From NCBI GenBank assembly GCA_031002005.1, contig CM061914.1, forward strand, positions 17,036,148 through 17,100,147: a stretch of DNA of 64,000 nucleotides. The letters run 5' to 3'. The notes below the pieces were generated by a model that saw only the letters and a program-made list of their open reading frames with translations, had not been told where the DNA came from and ran no database searches. The stretch is from Vandiemenella viatica (Eukaryota; Arthropoda; Insecta; Orthoptera; Morabidae). Shown piece after piece: positions 22,031 through 33,699 of this stretch (positions are counted from its first letter, which is position 1; each line of letters begins with the position of its first letter). The translations under genes were made by a program, and so were the position numbers.

Positions 22031-22347
22031 TTTCTTATTTCAGTGTAAATATTACTGTTCTAGGGAACACATGAACTTATCCAGTTTTGTTTAAATAACG
22101 AAAGTTTTTCTTTGGCTATCATTTCTCTTTTTATTTAACGTGAACAATTCTACACAACCAATAATTTCATGCGATGTTGTTGCAGGCCATGTTTCCACAG
22201 TTGCTTAATTAATTACTAGTTGAAAGAACAAATGTAACAATGTAAATAGTAAATTACTTTTAGCTATAAAATATCTCATGCCCGTAATTATGTAATAATA
22301 GGATAAAAATGTATATAAAACTGTATATAAAAACTGTAACACAGATT

Positions 22348-22390
22348 CGTCGCTGATGATGCCTCGATGAGAGGTGAAACGCGTACGACG
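22348..22390 (+). ncRNA. hammerhead ribozyme-like motif, Penelope-type, copy 2
   Basis: Stem I cgtcg/cgacg (5 bp), first core ctgatga at 22352-22358, one unpaired T, stem II gcctc/gaggt (5 pairs including one G-U) closing a 5-nt loop, second core gaaa, stem III a self-complementary acgcgt, then A as the predicted cleavage nucleotide. Downstream sequence gttgcattggcgagtt matches that following the 62865 motif, so both sit in the same terminal repeat of a Penelope-like element. The remaining element is not recognisable here. Confidence 0.65.
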
Positions 22391-22439
22391 CAACAATAGG
22401 TAAACTAAGCAGTTGCATTGGCGAGTTCTTTCAACTGGT

Positions 22440-22755
22440 AAATAATTTCATCGTTGAGAAAGTAATCCGACGACCAGCCTGCACTTCACTAGAGACGAAA
22501 TTTCTACAGAGGTAGACAATGAAAGAAAAATGGAAGAGAAAATACGAAGAGGAGGAAGAAGGTTTGTGATGTTAACGTTCGCCAAAGAAAGAAGAAGTTA
22601 TGAATATATGAAGGAAGATGCTCAAGGTAGAAAGAATCGGGGAGGTTCTACTGAAACCAGTCGAAATACAGAACGTCTCAAGATGAAAGGAGAAAGTTTC
22701 TTTCCAACATTTCGTAATCATACGTATTATTTCTATAAGGCGTTTCTTTGTCACA
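22440..22755. other. unassigned sequence
   Basis: A purine-rich stretch (22505-22700) gives short open frames on both strands without recognisable motifs. Confidence 0.35.
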
Positions 22756-23365
22756 AGCTATATCTCCCTTCATAACTAACCAATATGTATGAAGGAGGTA
22801 TCATTTTAAAATTTTGGGTCTTCGCTTTATTCACATCACATTTTAAGAAAAGAATTTTTCGGAATTAAACCCTTAAAAGACTTAAATGTCAATATTTCTA
22901 AAATGCTGTTTATTTGTACTACGAACTATTTATCTCCCTGTATTCCTAACCGAAATCGAGAAATGAGGAATCATTTTAAAGATTAAGGTACCCGCCGTGG
23001 TCACATCATATTATAAGAAAAGAATTTTTCGGAATTTGACCCTTAAAGGGAAAAAATATCGTTATTACCATACCGTATTTTTTTGTCATGAGCTATTTAT
23101 CTCCCTTGATATAAAACCGAAATCGAAAATTGAGGTGTTATTTTGATCAAATCATATTTAAAGAAAGGAATTTTTCGGAATTCGAACCTTAAAGGACAAA
23201 ATTATCATTATTTCCGTAATGTATTTTTTTGTCATGAGTCATTAATCTCCCTTGATATCTAACCGAAATAGATAAACGAGCTGACATATTAAAGATTAAG
23301 GTCTCTGCTTTGATCACATAAATTTCTTAAGAACGAAATTTTTCGAAATTTATTCCTTAAATGAC
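22755..23365 (+). repeat. tandem array of ~146-170-bp units (about four, diverged)
   Basis: The landmark tatctccctt recurs at 22761, 22931, 23098 and, as taatctccctt, 23243. Each is followed by a taaccgaaat-like block, agattaaggt, a tcacatcat-like block, aagaaaagaatttttcgg and ccttaaa. Units have diverged by substitutions and small deletions. Non-coding minisatellite or a decayed satellite monomer run. Confidence 0.8.
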
Positions 23366-23369
23366 AAAA

Positions 23370-24214
23370 GTATTAACTGTGAATGTCGCGCGTGTGAGAT
23401 AGTTCACAGCCTAGCCGCTAGATAGCAGCAGCACATATCACAGAGATATTAATAAACTGCTTCACTGGCGCCGACTTTTGTTCGTACCTATTAGACTAAA
23501 CAAATGAACGACTGCAACAAATGAGGTGGTTCTTGCTTCATCCTATTACAAACCCATAACCTTACTATTCACTGCATCGCGAAATTTTCGGGCGGGTCAC
23601 CTAGCATATAAAAGTTACTGTACAGAGGATAGAAGAGCTGTGCATGTCCGAACTCGTCTCCGCCACGTGAGCACGCGCTATGTCTATTTCTGCATTGTGC
23701 TGGCAACAGCTGTGACTTGCTGGTGAGGGACAGGTCGTTAGCCTTGGTCTCAGGTGCACTGACTCGCTGACAGCCCTGCACGTTACCATTTCCTTCCCTC
23801 AGCCGCCCGCAGGCATCTACTTTACACATCACCCACCAGGCTCGGAATTAGTCTTTATAGAAGCACTTGCTGAAACCCGCCACTTCGTACGCGTGAACAT
23901 AGAATTTTATTGCCAGAATTGAATATAGAAAGCTGTAAGTTACATAAGATTTATCTCAAGCAACACCGAGTCAGCATAATATGACGGGAAACCCATCACT
24001 ATACCAATCTGCGTCGAACCTCTCTCATAGATAGAATCAATATCAAACATGTTTAATTATAGAAATATACGATGGTTCGGGTAGGTAAGGGGGGAGCCTC
24101 ATCAATTTCGGCTTGGTCTTTTCTTCTTTCTTCAGCATGAGCATCAGATTCGTGGGTTCTAATAACTTTAGCTGCTCGTGCTCTGCTAGAGCTACATGTT
24201 AGGTCTGGATTACA
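23370..24214. other. unassigned intergenic sequence
   Basis: No supported coding or repeat feature; the short ORFs between 23526 and 23832 lie on both strands over the same bases and show no motifs. Confidence 0.4.
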
Positions 24215-24222
24215 CCTGCGAG

Positions 24223-24968
24223 TATGGATGGCAATCTGAGATCGATTAATCGAAGAATCGATCTTTTCGACCAAAAAAGTCGATTTTTAAATCGATATAT
24301 TGTATTTCACCCTTGAAAATCGAATATGAAAAGAACTTTCTACATGTAATGCACTTGAAGATGAAAGTCAGGGTTTAAACGATGAATTTAAACACTATTT
24401 ATCGCAAGCAGTTGTGCACCTGAAGTATGATCCTATACTTTACTGGCAAGAACAAAAAAATCAATTTATCATCACGTTTACTCAACAGCCAAGAAGTATA
24501 TCTGTACAGTGGATTCATCAGTACCTTGAGAGCGCCTTTTTTTATTGCCGGCAACATCGCAAGTGATGAGCGAAACCGCTTGAATCCTAGTAGACTGGAC
24601 AGACTGTTGTCCCTGAATAGCTTGGACACTAAGCACTGGGAACTGTAAACTATATCATTTCAAAACTTTTTTATGTAACCAACAAATCTGTGAAATAAAT
24701 GTCTTTTTGTATACCTGATAGTTTGATTTAATTGTAAAAAATCTTTAATTAGTTTAAAAATGACAAAAGATCAATTATTATGGTGTCCTTTTTTTGTTGG
24801 AATGATTGGAATTATATTGAAAATGCGAACATCAAAATCAAATCGAAAAAATATCGATTTTTAGAAAATCGATCTTTTAGGTATCGATTTTTTTGTGAAT
24901 CGATTTATCAAGTTTCGATTTGAATCGATTCAAGAATCGATCTTTTTCGGAGAGAATCGCCATCCCTA
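24223..24968 (+). mobile_element. hAT element remnant with 8-bp target duplication
   Basis: Ends tatggatggcaat and attctc...gccatcccta form an inverted repeat (TAnGGATGGC type) and are flanked by cctgcgag at 24215-24222 and 24969-24976. Both subterminal regions are packed with atcgat/aatcga motifs. The plus-strand interior includes LKYDPILYWQEQ in one frame and, in 24427-24648, GNIASDERNRLNPSRLDRLL and LNSLDTKHWEL, the C-terminal dimerisation region of ZBED-type hAT transposases. The core and N-terminus are deleted. Confidence 0.9.
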
Positions 24969-25019
24969 CCTGCGAGTCATGTAAAAAAGAAGACAAAATA
25001 AACCGATTCCATCCATCGA

Positions 25020-25345
25020 CATCTATACTAAATAATAAGTTTTGTCTGTTAACGAATTTTTTTAAAGATCAAACACTAACTGACTGCGAGAGAAGCGCAG
25101 TGTGAGCGACGGATTTAACATTGCAGACTCACACACGCATCCGTCTGCCTGTCACCATTCGATAAATTATCAAAACTTCATGACTAAAACTGTTATTCAT
25201 ACCGAAAACATGTATCCTGTGTCCTTCCTAAAGATACAAAGTATTTCCTTGTCAAATTCCATCAATAGTCTAGCTATTTAGTCATCAAAACGTACCAAAA
25301 GGAAGAGACTTACTTTCGCATTTATAATATTAGTATAGATTGAAG
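25020..25345 (-). repeat. dispersed non-autonomous repeat (family shared with 32490-32770)
   Basis: Reverse complement starts with ctatactaatattataaatg and ends with cttctctcgcagtcagtta, blocks that recur in the same order at 32490 and 32770. The outer ends read ctatactaaataata and tattagtatag, which is nearly inverted-repeat. No coding content. Confidence 0.6.
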
Positions 25346-25876
25346 TGATTCGGAATTGCCGTGAAAATGGTCCTTTAAGTCCATCAAAAATGAAGTATAC
25401 ATGAATCACCATCGCCAATATACGAGGCTGTATCAAATATCAATGAGAAGTGCGTAAAATTTCATCTGTTTTAACACTTTCATGTACAATAACTATGCTA
25501 ATTATACTTTGGAGATATGAACCTCGTGTGTACTCACAAAAAGTAAGCAAATGGTTGCTCAAACAAACGTTTAGCATTTTCTAAACCAACCCCATCGGTC
25601 CACCTACGTGCTATTGCTACATTAAAGAGAGGTTAAGTACTCCACTGATATTTCAAAAACCTGGTATACATATTTAATTGGCTCGTATGAGTTTTCTCTT
25701 AAAACTTTGGTGATGCAAATCTTTACACAAAGAAGGGAAACGCAGCAGAACTTTTAGTAAAGCACGTTCTGTTGTCAGTAATGATTTGATAGGTAAGTCA
25801 TTACAGTAAAGCCACAGGCTGACTCAGTTGGAGAAGCATCAGCCACAGGCTGATTATCTTTTGTTGTGTTCGGCTT

Positions 25877-26145
25877 TTTATGGCTCTTCGACGTCTAGGT
25901 CATTAGAGCCGATAAAGAAAGGAGGACAAGAAACGGGAAGGAATTCGACCAGTGTCTTTTGACAGGTACCATCCTGGCATTCGGCTGAACAGGTTTAGGG
26001 AATCGACGGAGAATCGCACTGTGGATGGTCGAAGGGGGATGCGAACGCGGGGCCAGATGTGCTGGGTGCTGGGAAGCAGCGGCCGAGGTCCCGGCTCTCC
26101 CACGGGTCCGTCCTTGCAAGGAACGCAGGAAGAGGGCGTGACGCT
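25877..26145 (-). repeat. SINE-A copy, diverged
   Basis: Minus-strand orientation. Contains the complements of the family tail (ctaggtcattagag), ggaaggaattcg, catcctggcattcg, then a damaged tRNA head region with gatgcgaacgcg in place of the B box. Overlapping ORFs (25895-26337) are read-through of this repeat. Confidence 0.6.
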
Positions 26146-26442
26146 CCCACGGGAGCAAGGACCCTCACCGGACGCTACAACAACGCCGTTCCCCAGTTCA
26201 TACCATATATATACAAATTTTTAATTTTATTTAGTCGAGTTTTGTACAGGGCACGGGACCCTTTCGCATCACAAACTCCACATCTGTATCTCAACATCGA
26301 TTTTCTTGCAATCCTAAGCTATCAGTATATGTTTTAAGTTTTCTTGTCTTCTCTTCTCTACTTACGTGCCTGTTTCGTCTTTCCTGCAATATGCCGAATC
26401 CGATGGCATTCTGAAATACATGGGTTCGTTGAAACAAGTTAA

Positions 26443-26688
26443 TCTTAAATTTTGTAGAGGGCAAAAGAAGGTAGGTATAGGAAAGGGGGGAAAATGGCTG
26501 TGTAGGGAAACTGTCACCGGAGCGTACGCTACATCGGAATTAAAGTTTCCGTTGGCCCTCCAGATGTATTATTTCCGAGGTTTCCCGAAATTATTAAAGG
26601 CGAATGTCGGGACGGTTCCTTCAGAAGGCCCTGGCAGAATTTCTTTTCGTTACTTGTCTCTAATCCTATCCGCCTAAAAAAAAAAAAT
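26443..26688 (+). repeat. CR1/L2-like LINE 3' UTR fragment adjoining a SINE-A body fragment
   Basis: 26443-26560 contains aaattttgtagagggcaaa and tgtgtagggaaactgtcaccg, matching the 3' UTRs ending at 5317, 41440 and 54608. From about 26561 it changes to SINE-A body (tttcccgaaattatt, gcgaatgtcgggacggttcc, ttacttgtctctaatcc) and ends in an A-run at ~26677-26688. The SINE head with promoter boxes is missing. Confidence 0.6.
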
Positions 26689-26689
26689 C

Positions 26690-27325
26690 TGCGGCATACA
26701 GGTGGCATAGTCGGGCTTCTGTATTGTTTGTTTCCTATTTTCATATGTGTTTCAACCTGGTTAATCCGCACGTTTTGTTAAGAAATTCGTTTCCACATCC
26801 TTCAGTGTTTGTAGAAGACAAATTATTTTCTATTCTTGCTTTTGGTAACGTGAATTGATGTAGAATAAAAAAAAGCGCCAGACTTATGTATTGTCCCATC
26901 TTTTATTTAATAATCATGTTACCTTAAGACATATTTTGACGGAAGCAAGTGGTGAGGTAAAATTGAAATGTTGTCAACATACACGGACGACACGGTTGTT
27001 GTAGTGAATGACCTCGCTGTCTCCAGCAGAAGGTGGATTGCTTGGTTCAACCAAACCAAAACTTTTAAAAGCAAACTTGTTTTATATAATAAGGCGTACG
27101 ACACATATGAAGGTCGTACCATGGCGCAAGATTAATGAAACTCAAGACAACAAACGACATATAGGAGAGAACATGCTATTAGCAATTCGTAACTATGAAG
27201 AAATATTTGGTGTGATATAACATCAGATGTAGCATTATTAAACGCTATATATTCCCTATATTTTTCTATGGACGTGAAAAGATGACTCTAGACACTAATA
27301 CCACATAGAGAATGTATGCCTTCGA
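26690..27325. other. unassigned intergenic sequence
   Basis: No supported feature. Confidence 0.35.
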
Positions 27326-27329
27326 GATA

Positions 27330-28165
27330 TACACTAAAGTGCCAAAAGTCATCGAATAGTAAAATGCAAGTATCGAGATGGCGGTAGCACCGCGGAGCAG
27401 TGTCGGGGGCTTTCATTTGTGCTCTCGTGAGTCGCATAAAAGGTTTACTGATGAGATTATGACCCCGCGACATTAATTAACAGACCACGAACGCCGAATG
27501 GTATTTGCGCTAGGTGCATGCCGTATTAAATTCTTCATTCCTTATCACTCACTGTTCCGTGAATACGTCATTTCCGGCGTTACCTCCGCCACTGAGAGCG
27601 ACGTCTGCGTGGAGGTGTCTACTCTGCGTCAAGGAACACCAGCAGTGGATGTGGGAAGAGCCACAGACGTGTCTGAGCAGAGAACTTTGGCGTTGATGGG
27701 AGGAGAAGACCGATACTCGTGCATATGCTAGCAAAATGCCTTAGGCTGCAGTAAGATGTCGGCCACGTCAACACATCAGTAGATAACTGGAAAGAGCTTG
27801 CGTGGTCAGCTGAGTCAGCAATCCAGTTGGTAAAAGCTGATGGTAGGCCAGGAGTGTGGCGCCATAGTCCTAGGTTGTCGGGAAGGCACTGTGCCAGCTG
27901 TTGGCGGTTCCATCATGAAATGGGCTGTGTTTCCATGGTGTCAACTGAGACCTCTGACTGGAGACTGTTGTATTGAGGTACTCTGAGATCTCTGCAGCCA
28001 TTAGTGGGCTTTACGTTCACAATCAACGATGGACTATAACAGGACGACAATGCGCCAGATCACCGTGCCGGAATCGTTCGTGACTGGATTGAGGAACATT
28101 GTAATCAATTTCAGCGTGAGACATGAATGCAATCGAACTTTTCTAGGACATCATCCAAAGGTGAG
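27330..28165 (+). mobile_element. Tc1-like transposon relic, internally deleted
   Basis: Left end gtgccaaaagtcatcga resembles a Tc1 terminus. The transposase is readable only in pieces over three frames: an HTH-like region near 27490-27700, LAWSAESAIQLVKADGRPGVW (first catalytic D changed to A in WSAES), a GGSIMKWAVF piece, QDDNAPDHRAGIVRDWIEEH (second catalytic region) and finally DMNAIELF, where the third catalytic region is fused by deletion at ~28120. Right TIR not found. Confidence 0.75.
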
Positions 28166-28169
28166 TTCG

Positions 28170-28870
28170 GCAAATATTTCCTAGTTACGGACCGCTATGA
28201 AGTAAGCATGGCTGAATATTACTTCAGAGCACTTCCAACTACTTGCTGAGTAAATGCTACTTCGGGTTGCTGCACTTTGTATCAGTTCCACCATTTCCCT
28301 ACTTTGAGCCGTTGGTAGGATAGCATCTTCCTTCTCCATCCACTCAGCGCTCTCCAGAGAACTCACGAGTAACCGTGGACTGACAGGGCGTTTCAGCCCT
28401 CAGAGTACCTCCATCATTCCAGACGCCCTCTTACCCGTTCAAAGTGTCTGTGAGTGCATACTCCCCAGTGAATGTAAGGACTGATGCTGGAGCAGGGATC
28501 TCGGGAGGAAGTGATCTCAGGTCGTGACTTCGGTTCAGAAACGACTCCAGGCCAATGCTGGCACGCTACCTTCCCCTTCCTTCTTCCATAGAGCCCTGAT
28601 AGTGAGCAGCCCATTATTCTCACACTGCGAACGCCCTCGTGCTTCAATAGCAGCGGCGATGCCACCACTTCTTCGAACACTCTCATCAAGCTCAACTGAG
28701 CGCTACTCAGATCATCAACGCCAAAAATATACTCATCAAAGATTCTGTTCTGCTCTCCGTTAAGCATCTGTTTATTTGATGTAGCTCTTTGTGCGTTGAG
28801 TAAGTGTTTAAAAGAAGATGAGTAAACTACAGATTCGTCCTTCATCGTAATTTAAATTTTAGCAAACATC
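28170..28870. other. unassigned intergenic sequence
   Basis: A 143-codon minus-strand frame (28414-28845) has no recognisable domain; weak SINE-A-like words (actccaggccaatgctgg) occur at 28543-28562. Nothing supported. Confidence 0.35.
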
Positions 28871-28874
28871 ACTA

Positions 28875-30361
28875 CGAGGGGGTACCCAGAAATAACCGGA
28901 ACAGAATTGCCGTGGGCGGAGCTCGTGTAGTACGCGTTTCTGGCGCTAGGCGTTTATAGCGCAACTCATTGCCAATTCAGTGCCACCTGTGTTGTCGACC
29001 TGGCTTGTTTAGTTAATCTCCAGTGATTGTTTTTGCTAGCGCTGTTTTGTTATTGTTTCGTTTTTGATGATGGCAAGTTCAAGTGAACAATGCGCAGCCG
29101 CGAAATTTTGTTTTCTATTCAGTAAAAATGCTGCTGAAATTATTTTAATGTTGCAATCAGTTTACAAAGATGACGCTTCGGGAAAACTCAGTTCTACGAG
29201 TGGTTCGCTCTGTTTAAAAATGGGGACATGTCGATTGATGACAAACCTCGTTCAACTATCCGAATCGACGAAAATGTTGAAACAATTTGAGAGCTTGTGC
29301 TCTCAGACCGTCGACAGACAATTGAAAAAGTCAGAGATTAGTGGGTTATCTTGGAGCTCGGTACAGCGAATTTAACCGAAGATTTGGCAATGAAAAGGGT
29401 TGCTGTCAAGTTTGTTCCTCGGGCTCTAACTGACAATCAAAAAGAACGTCCGGTTGAAAAATGTCGTGCTTTGACACAATTGATACAGATTTTCTGTCAA
29501 TGGTCATTACTGGTAATGAGTCATGGTACTATGGTTACGACCCAGAAACAAAAGCAACTGTCAAGCCAATGGAAGATGTGACTGTCACGCCGTCCAAAAC
29601 AAATGTCATCGAGTCAAATCAACCTACTACTGCTTTACGCCTCGTCGACGGCTAAGGTCATTAAAGGTGGGATGGGACTGGGGATAAGGAATGGGAAGGA
29701 ATCCGGCCATGGCCTTTTGAAGGAAGCATCCCGGCATTCACCTGGAGAGATTTGGGTAAATCATGGAAACCCCAAATCTGGATGCCCGGATGGGGATTCG
29801 AACCAGCGTCCTCCCGAATACGAGGCCAGAACGTTAACCGTTCACTCACTACGCTCAGTGAGTCAAATCAAACATCAAAACAATGCTCATTTGCTTTTTT
29901 GATGCCAAGGGCGTAGTTCATTCAGAGTTTGTTCTCCACACATCAGACCGTCGATCAAACTTTTCATTTGGGAGTTTTAAGAAGATTACGCAACAGCGTT
30001 CGCCAAAAAAGATCATATTTGTGGCAGTTTTTCACTATAAATGGCATGGTTCCGCTGCCCCACGCACCTTACTCGCCTGACATGGCTCCGTGCGGTTTTT
30101 TCTTATTGCAAAGTGTGATAAGGGTCATGAAAGGACACCGATTTGACAACACTGAGGAGGTTGAGAAAAAATCGTGGGGGGTACTGTCGGCTATTTGTAA
30201 AGATGACTACAGAAAATATTTCGAACAGGGGAAGCACCGGTGGGAAAGATGTATCAGTTGTAACGGAGAGTATTTTTGAAGGGGATAAGGTTGTTTTTTT
30301 TAAAAATTTGAAAAAATATAGCGTTTAAAAAATATTTTGGGGGGGGGGGGGTACCATCTCC
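28875..30361 (+). mobile_element. mariner copy B, inactive, carrying a SINE-A insertion
   Basis: Left TIR cgagggggtacccagaaat follows TA at 28873-28874; a degraded right TIR ggggtaccatctc precedes TA at ~30362. Transposase pieces: an HTH N-terminus starting near 29067, SGLSWSSVQRI, NESWYYGYDPETK (first catalytic D is N) and MVPLPHAPYSPDMAPCGFFLL (third catalytic D is G). The stretch with the HDNAP motif is deleted near 30020-30040. The SINE at 29623-29859 splits the central region. Same family as copy C at 49.2-54.0 kb. Confidence 0.85.
29623..29859 (-). repeat. SINE-A copy inside mariner B, 12-bp target duplication
   Basis: A minus-strand SINE of 237 bp with B-box complement ggattcgaacc and the full family body, ending in the complement of a gtaaagcagtagtag tail. 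The 12-bp gagtcaaatcaa occurs at 29611-29622 and 29860-29871. This dates the SINE as younger than the mariner insertion. Confidence 0.95.
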
Positions 30362-30364
30362 TAT

Positions 30365-31350
30365 AGTGGTAATTCGAGAGAATGTATTGAAATGATAGTT
30401 CTCTCACGTAGCTGTATCCGAGGAGGAGCTCTCTGCATGTAGTAGTGACTACCGGCGTCCGGTCATCGTCCTCGACGAAAGTCCTCGCAAGGCCGCGTGC
30501 CGGATGCGTGCCTCCTCGGCACGCAACACGCGTGCAGCACACATGCGCCGACACTCGATACGCACGCTCCCACGACGCATGCCGAAGTGTGCCCCATCTG
30601 CAACCAGCAGTCGCTGCAGGCCAATCAAACGCTCCACCTGACGAGAAACAATCCAAAGGCAACTGCAAAACCGCGTTACAGAAGACCACTCGCCGAATAC
30701 ACAGTGGTAATCACATGTTACGTTATTTCAATTAGAGCAACGGATGATTGCAGAAAAATTTTGTCATCAGACTATCTAGTTGTTTGAACCAGTTGGTGTT
30801 AGCAGATATTCCCTTCATGAAGACACATCCACTGCATTCACCTGTTTGAAGCAGACTAATCTTTTTGTCTTGATGACTGTGCATCAGTGTGCCGCAGCTT
30901 TCTATTGTGGAATCCCGACGTTTCGACGGCCATGCTTGGGCCATTCTTCTCGTGCAGAAGGAAGTTCCGATTTGTGCACCACATTTTACTAAACAGGACC
31001 AACTCTTTACCTGGAACGTTCAGCGTTCTGAAAAATTCGGCCTGCTGACCAATCAGGAGAGCGTGCAGTAGAAGGACGAAGCACCTTCGAACTCCGGCCT
31101 TAGACTGCAGTTCTTCCCGTCGGTTGTGTCATTTACACAAGACGCTGCAGATGGAACTTACAATGGATAGCGTACTACTTAATGTTGTGGAAACATTTAA
31201 AATATGGAGAATCAAATAAACAGAAGATTCCAAAAAGTAACAATTATTCATCCAAACTATTAAATGTGTTTCGCAAGGACACAGTAGAAATTTATATGCC
31301 CCATTACGTCGATGTTAAAAGTGGTAGAACTGAGACGGGGACTGGAATAG
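30365..31350. other. unassigned intergenic sequence
   Basis: GC-rich between 30420 and 30620 with overlapping frames on both strands and no recognisable motif. Nothing supported as a gene. Confidence 0.35.
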
Positions 31351-31369
31351 CCTTCAGGCAGGAAGATGA

Positions 31370-31611
31370 TTTTTTTTTTAACAGTTTAACGTCCCTTTTT
31401 AACAACGTGGTCTTTAGAGACGGGAAAGGATGGGGGCAAGGAATGGGAAGGAATTCAGCCATGGCCTTTTGAAGGAAGCATCCTGGCATTCACCTGGAGT
31501 GATTTGGGGAAATCATGGAAAACCCAAATCTGGATGCCCGGACGGGGATTCGAACCGCCGTCCTCCCGAATGCGAGGCCAGAACGCTATCCGTTACACCA
31601 CCACGCTCGGT
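31370..31611 (-). repeat. SINE-A copy, 11-bp target duplication, best-preserved head
   Basis: Full-length looking minus-strand copy. Reading the complement: gaccgagcgtggtgtaacgg (A-box region), B box ggttcgaatcc, the family body and a T/A-rich tail. caggaagatga flanks it at 31359-31369 and 31612-31622. Useful as a local reference for the family. Confidence 0.95.
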
Positions 31612-31624
31612 CAGGAAGATGAGA

Positions 31625-32485
31625 TTCCTGCGACGTACACTGGGCAAAAAAAGAGAGATACAGTAAGAAATGAGAAAATGAAGAAGAAGCTGTCAGAGAA
31701 CTGAAAGGACACTGCTACATTACTCAGTTATGTCACAAACCACAATACGAAGCCAGGTGGAAGAGATAAACTGCTTAGGAAAGTGACTGAGACACTGAAA
31801 ACGGAGGTATCAACTAGGAGAAAATGGTGAGAGAAAATCCTGATAGTATCCTGAGTCGGGGAGCGGACGTGTTGCTATGTATGCGACTGCGGCCACTGCT
31901 CCTGTGTGTGGCTCAAGCTTTCGTGAACTACTGTATCTCTCCTCCTTGTCTCCACATCTCTCTTCTTGCTTAGCTCAGTATACTCGACAGCATTCTCTTC
32001 TTCTCAGCGTGAACCTTACTCCAGACCTCCAATCTCATTGTCAACCGTCTCCGCTACTTATGTTATTTTATAGACATGTTGCGGACTTTTGTCCTATATC
32101 GGATTTTTAATAATTGAGTCAAATTTTCTCTTTTTATAACTTCCTGCATACCTGATTTCCTTTTTGTCATTTGACATCAGAATTAAATTCTGTTGTTTTA
32201 TTTCTCCGCAGCACTGGACTGTTCCCACTTCCAGCGTCCTTTCTCTTCACCCTTCTCCTTGCTAGCGGCGACTCCATCATTTTTCAAATTATAATGGTTT
32301 GTGGAGAGTGAGGTGTGAGACATCTTCTGAAACAATTGTTTTGCACTTACCAGGAATGCTGTTTGCAATTCTCACCCCACTAGTCCATCTAACAAAACGT
32401 TTCCACTCGTGCTAATATGAACGCCTCTGTAAGGTTGAGTTTCGTTTCAAGAAAGTACTAACAACAGAAACGTAAATTTCACTAG
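31625..32485. other. unassigned intergenic sequence
   Basis: No supported feature. Confidence 0.35.
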
Positions 32486-32487
32486 TT

Positions 32488-32772
32488 ATCTACACTAATA
32501 TTATAACTGCGAAATTAACTCTATCTCTCTGCCTGTTTTTTACGTTTTTCAGAGTTAAACCGATTTTGATAAAATTTGGGAAGATATACTATGTACCATT
32601 AAGGAGGATATAAGATACTTTTTTTGGGATAAATAACATATTTTGTAACGGAATTTTGAAAACTAAATGAACAGTGACAGACAGACGGGTAGCGTGGGTA
32701 AGTCTCTTTAATGTTATATCGGTGGCTCAGTCTGTGTTTCTCTCGCAGTCAGTTCGTGTATGATCTGTATTG
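32488..32772 (+). repeat. dispersed non-autonomous repeat, second copy
   Basis: Starts ctacactaatattataactg, contains taaaccgattttgataaaat, ggaggatataagatac and cagacagacggg, and ends gtttctctcgcagtcagttc. Aligns with the reverse complement of 25020-25345 in order. Confidence 0.6.
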
Positions 32773-32779
32773 ATTCCTC

Positions 32780-33433
32780 AAATCCCAATCATTCCGATAG
32801 AGCTATCATTCCAGTTTAAAAGACTATAATTCTCACTAAAATTAGCCTTTAGCCCAGGTACAGACACTGAAAGTAGCAGAGTAAATACATATGTTTCTCC
32901 AATGGGCAGTCATATGTAGCTGTGTTTCAACCCCCAGAAGCTATATATGTTAGCAAAGGGCGGCAAAACCAAAAACGTCATGTACAAAACGATGTTCACA
33001 TAAGATTTCACCAAAAATGATATATCTTTAAATCAGAAACAAAAATCTGCAGGAGCAACTGTGGAGGTAGTATACATATTTAACCAAGTCCACCTCCGCT
33101 TTAATTTAAACATGTTGCAAATTGGTTCTGTTCAAGAGACAAGCTCACTAGTAGAGTGATGGCTTCCCCGTCATATTTACCGACTTCGTGCTTTTTGGGT
33201 CACGTTTTATCTAATTCTCGTATACGATAAGACATATGCCACTCGCAAACACCCTGAATAAGCGAGGAAGATGATAAAGTTGGAATCAGTTATCAAACAA
33301 GGAATTTCCTCATAACTGTCAATAATTTACCGAAAGTTTGGCTAAAACACTTCCGTTGAGAATCTAATTATAAAAGTAACAACACAAAAGTGTGTTTTAA
33401 AGATAAAATACAAAGCAGAGTATGTCTCAAAGG
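32780..33433. other. unassigned intergenic sequence
   Basis: No supported feature. Confidence 0.35.
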
Positions 33434-33442
33434 ACATATGTT

Positions 33443-33688
33443 CACCGAGCGTGGTGGTTGAACGGTTAACGTTCTGGCCTCGAATTCAGGAGGACACTGG
33501 TTCGAATCCCCGTCCGGGCATCCAGATTTGGGTTTTCCATGGTTTCCGCAAATCACTCCAGACGAATGCCGGCATGCTTCGTTCAAAAATGCCATGGCCG
33601 AATTTCTTCCCGTTCCTTGTCCCCAATCCCATCCCGCCTCTAATTACCTCGACGTCGACGAGGTGTAAAGCCATAAGTAAAAAAAGAT
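33443..33688 (+). repeat. SINE-A copy, 9-bp target duplication
   Basis: Complete-looking copy: head accgagcgtggtggttgaac, B box ggttcgaatcc, the body, and tail acctcgacgtcgacgagg then gtaaagccataagtaaaaa. acatatgtt flanks it at 33434-33442 and 33689-33697. A and B boxes are both intact by eye. Confidence 0.95.
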
Positions 33689-33699
33689 ACATATGTTTA

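Noticed and set aside
29603..29902. 99-codon frame (and similar frames at 4667, 31430, 33451, 63023)
   Set aside because: Read-through of SINE-A copies, which leave open frames on both strands.
30420..30690. GC-rich patch as a CpG-island promoter
   Set aside because: No adjacent gene or core promoter signal; overlapping frames on both strands show no protein features.
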